This document shows, piece after piece, positions 6,158-8,160 of a stretch of DNA of 8,160 nucleotides. This DNA is from Candidatus Kuenenbacteria bacterium CG08_land_8_20_14_0_20_37_23. Lineage in GTDB: Bacteria > Patescibacteriota > Patescibacteriia > UBA2196 > GWA2-42-15. Positions within the stretch are counted from its first letter, which is position 1; every line of letters begins with the position of its first letter. The translations under genes and the position numbers were made by a program. The stretch is from positions 1 to 8,160 of the forward strand of contig PEXX01000052.1 of assembly GCA_002778965.1 (NCBI GenBank), read 5' to 3'. The notes under the pieces were generated by a model. The model was not told the DNA's origin and ran no database searches. It was given only the letters and a program-made list of their open reading frames with translations.

Positions 6158-7312
6158 ATGAAAATTTTAATGATTTCCACAGACAGGGCGCTTTTGGGTG
6201 AAGAAGTGAGCACCGGAGACGCTGTCAAAAGACATCGAGATTACGGCAAGTTGGTTGAGCGTCTTGATATAATAGTATTTTGCGGCATCGGGTATCAAAC
6301 AAAAGAGTTATCCAGCAATGTTTTTTGTTATCCAACAAATTCGCCAAGCAAATTTTTTTATATTGGCAATAGCTTGACCATAGCCGAACAACTGAATAAA
6401 GAAAATAAATATGATTTGATAGTATGCCAGGATCCTTTTTTTACAGGTTTTGCGGGTTTGAGGATTAAGAAGAAATACGGGCCTAAATTATTGGTTCATT
6501 TTCATGGTGATTTTTGGCAAAATAAATATTGGCTGAAAGAAAATTTTTTTAGATATGGACTTTTGGCAATAAGCAAATTTGTAATTAATAAAGCTGATTT
6601 TGTGAGGGTTGTTTCGCAAGGCATTAAGGACAAATTAGTTGGCAATGGTGTAAGAGCGGATAAAATAAGGGTTATAGCTACTCCGGTTGATTTTGAAGAA
6701 TTTAGCAATTTTGACAATCAAACTGTGTCAAGCATTCAGGCGGAATTTTATGGTAAAAAGATTATTTTATGGGCTGGGAAGATGATGAAAGAAAAAAATT
6801 TGGAATTTTTGATTAAAGTATTTGGTGAGGTCAATAAAAAATATCAAAACGCGATACTCTTATTGGCTGGAAATGGCAAAGATTTTCAAAAATTGAACAA
6901 ATTAAGATTAGAGCTGATGCTCCATGACAGTGTTAAAATGATTGGCCATGTGCCATATAGCCGGTTGGCAAACTATTTTCACGCTGCTGATATTTTTGTT
7001 TTGCCGTCTTTACATGAAAGTTTTGGCAAGGTTTTACTTGAGGCTGGAGCGGCAGCCAAGCCAGTAGTGGCCAGCAGAACAACCGGAGCTAGTGAGATTA
7101 TTAAAGATGCCAAGACCGGGTTTTTGGTTGCGATTAATGATAAAGAGGAATTTATTAAAAAATTGTTGAGTTTGCTCGAGCATGAAGAACTGGCTAAAAA
7201 AATGGGTAAAACTGCATATGGCGAGATTAGTCAAAAGTATAATTACAGGGGCGGTATTGAGAAAATAGTCAGTTTTTGGGAAGAGATAGTTTCTGGGTTT
7301 AAAATTTGTTGA
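6158..7312 (+). CDS. GT4-family glycosyltransferase (GT-B fold)
   Basis: Retaining glycosyltransferase that moves a sugar from a nucleotide-sugar donor to a growing glycan or lipid-linked acceptor, probably at the inner face of the membrane. The 384 residues form two Rossmann-like domains. The N-terminal acceptor domain starts MKILMISTDRALLGEE, with DLIVCQDPF (86-94) and LLVHFHGDFW (111-120). The C-terminal donor domain starts near 200 with KIILWAGKMMKEKN (201-214), followed by LLLAGNG (235-241) and the EX7E motif E287-E295 (ESFGKVLLEA), then ASRTTGASEII (305-315). There is no signal peptide or membrane helix. Donor and acceptor cannot be told from sequence. It lies 39 bp from the divergent kinase gene and 12 nt before a second GT4 gene, so the two are probably co-transcribed. 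Upstream of the ATG only a weak purine stretch (AAGAAAG) is seen. Confidence 0.92.
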   Translation: MKILMISTDRALLGEEVSTGDAVKRHRDYGKLVERLDIIVFCGIGYQTKELSSNVFCYPTNSPSKFFYIGNSLTIAEQLNKENKYDLIVCQDPFFTGFAGLRIKKKYGPKLLVHFHGDFWQNKYWLKENFFRYGLLAISKFVINKADFVRVVSQGIKDKLVGNGVRADKIRVIATPVDFEEFSNFDNQTVSSIQAEFYGKKIILWAGKMMKEKNLEFLIKVFGEVNKKYQNAILLLAGNGKDFQKLNKLRLELMLHDSVKMIGHVPYSRLANYFHAADIFVLPSLHESFGKVLLEAGAAAKPVVASRTTGASEIIKDAKTGFLVAINDKEEFIKKLLSLLEHEELAKKMGKTAYGEISQKYNYRGGIEKIVSFWEEIVSGFKIC

Positions 7313-7315
7313 GGA
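7311..7315 (+). promoter_or_regulatory. Shine-Dalgarno site that sets the start of the second glycosyltransferase
   Basis: GAGGA overlaps the TGA stop of the preceding gene and lies 9 nt before ATG 7325, but 18 nt before the in-frame ATG 7334. It is the clearest Shine-Dalgarno in the window and favours the upstream start. Its overlap with the stop codon suggests reinitiation or coupling. Confidence 0.6.
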
Positions 7316-7324
7316 TAAACTTTC

Positions 7325-8160
7325 ATGTTTTTTATGAAAATTGCCTTGGTACATGACTATTTAACACAATTGGGAGGGGCAGAAAAAGTCTTAGAAAATT
7401 TTCAGTGGGTTTTTAAAAAAAGTCCTATTTTTGTTTTGATTTATGATAAGAAAAAAACCGGACATATTTTTTCTCACAGTAAAATTCATACTTCTTGGCT
7501 ACAAAATTTACCTTTTTCCACAGTCAAATATCAGTGGTATCTAATGGCTATGCCTATAGCCCAAGAAGCATACAAACTTGACGAATTTGATGTTATTTTA
7601 AGTTCAGCCTCTTCTTTCGCCAAGGGCGTAAGGATAGGCGATAGTATTTTACATATTTGCTATTGTCATACGCCAACAAGATATTTGTGGCATGACACTC
7701 AAAATTATGTTAGAGAACTTGGATATAATGAGTTTGTCAAGAAAATAATTCCATTTTTTTTGAAGAGACTGCGGAACTGGGATTTTATGGCAGCCCAAAA
7801 AGTTGATAGATTTATTGCTAATTCCTGCGTTGTCAAGGCAAGAATAAAAAAATATTATAAACGCGACGCGCAAGTAATTTATCCTCCGGTTGAAACTGAT
7901 AAATTTTACATTGCGCGAAAGTTGGGTGATTATTATTTGACCGGCGGTAGATTAGTATCTTATAAAAGGTATGATCTGGCGGTGAGGACTTTCAATAAGC
8001 TGGGTATTAAATTGAAGGTTTTCGGCGTTGGTCCAGAGAGCAAGAAACTGCGAAAAATGGCGGGGAAGAATATTGAATTTTTGGGAGAAGTGAGTGATAA
8101 AAAAAAGGCAGAGCTGTATAGCCAGTGTCTTGCCTTTATCCATCCGCAGACTGAAGATTT
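7325..8160 (+). CDS. GT4-family glycosyltransferase, mannosyltransferase-like, 3' end outside window
   Basis: The frame is open from ATG 7325 to the window edge (278 complete codons). It begins MFFMKIALVHDYLTQLGGAEKV, a common N-terminus for bacterial GT4 enzymes of exopolysaccharide and O-antigen clusters; the glycine-rich LGGAEKV (16-22) is the loop near the donor site. Further landmarks are VILSSASSFAKG, ICYCHTPTRYLWHD, and VDRFIANSCVVKARI before the interdomain linker VIYPPVETDKF. In the donor domain come YYLTGGRLVSYKRYDLAV, a form typical of GDP-mannose-type transferases, then FGVGPE and IHPQTED. The window stops at the first part of the expected EX7E motif, so it is not broken as far as seen. 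ATG 7334 would match the usual MKIALVHDYL start; 7325 is chosen for its Shine-Dalgarno spacing. The sugar assignment is only suggestive. Confidence 0.92.
   Translation, partial: MFFMKIALVHDYLTQLGGAEKVLENFQWVFKKSPIFVLIYDKKKTGHIFSHSKIHTSWLQNLPFSTVKYQWYLMAMPIAQEAYKLDEFDVILSSASSFAKGVRIGDSILHICYCHTPTRYLWHDTQNYVRELGYNEFVKKIIPFFLKRLRNWDFMAAQKVDRFIANSCVVKARIKKYYKRDAQVIYPPVETDKFYIARKLGDYYLTGGRLVSYKRYDLAVRTFNKLGIKLKVFGVGPESKKLRKMAGKNIEFLGEVSDKKKAELYSQCLAFIHPQTED

Noticed and set aside
259..7312. Alternative genetic code (UGA read as glycine, as in Gracilibacteria and SR1)
   Set aside because: TGA ends the 384-residue glycosyltransferase exactly where the next gene's ribosome site begins, and none of the genes contains in-frame TGA at conserved glycines.

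Overview
The window looks like chromosomal DNA from an uncultured, AT-rich bacterium, most likely of the Candidatus Patescibacteria/CPR type (Parcubacteria-like). This placement is an inference. It rests on low GC with many A and T tracts, very tight gene packing, a eukaryote-like (type 2) isoleucyl-tRNA synthetase, a short RecO without zinc cysteines, a dockerin-like C-terminus on a preceding gene, an AT-rich degenerate repeat inside a housekeeping gene, and clustered GT4 glycosyltransferases. TGA is used as a normal stop and tryptophan is TGG, so the code is the standard bacterial one.

Layout. Positions 1-81 are the last 26 codons of an upstream gene ending in a dockerin-like, EF-hand-type calcium loop, closed by a convincing intrinsic terminator at 123-153. 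A plus-strand cluster follows: ileS (259-3168), recO (3171-3806) and a tgt-family gene (3799-5043). The spacings are 2 nt and an 8-nt overlap, so they are probably one operon. On the minus strand, convergent with tgt, lies a membrane-anchored sensor histidine kinase (5096-6118), whose promoter suggests a leaderless mRNA. Diverging from it after 39 bp is a plus-strand pair of GT4-type glycosyltransferases (6158-7312 and 7325 to the window edge), probably the start of a surface-glycan or exopolysaccharide locus.

How the genes fit together. ileS and tgt both concern tRNA (charging and anticodon base exchange), while recO is recombinational repair; this is a housekeeping operon. The kinase has no response regulator beside it in this window. 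The glycosyltransferases would build a glycan from nucleotide-sugar donors.

The most unusual gene is the tgt homologue. It keeps the catalytic aspartates and the zinc site, but several residues that contact the base in known bacterial enzymes are replaced, and it carries about 46 extra residues, half of them encoded by an AT-rich tandem-like repeat. No CRISPR array, insertion sequence, tRNA or rRNA gene was seen, and no gene-free stretch exceeds 300 bp; the longest is 82-258.
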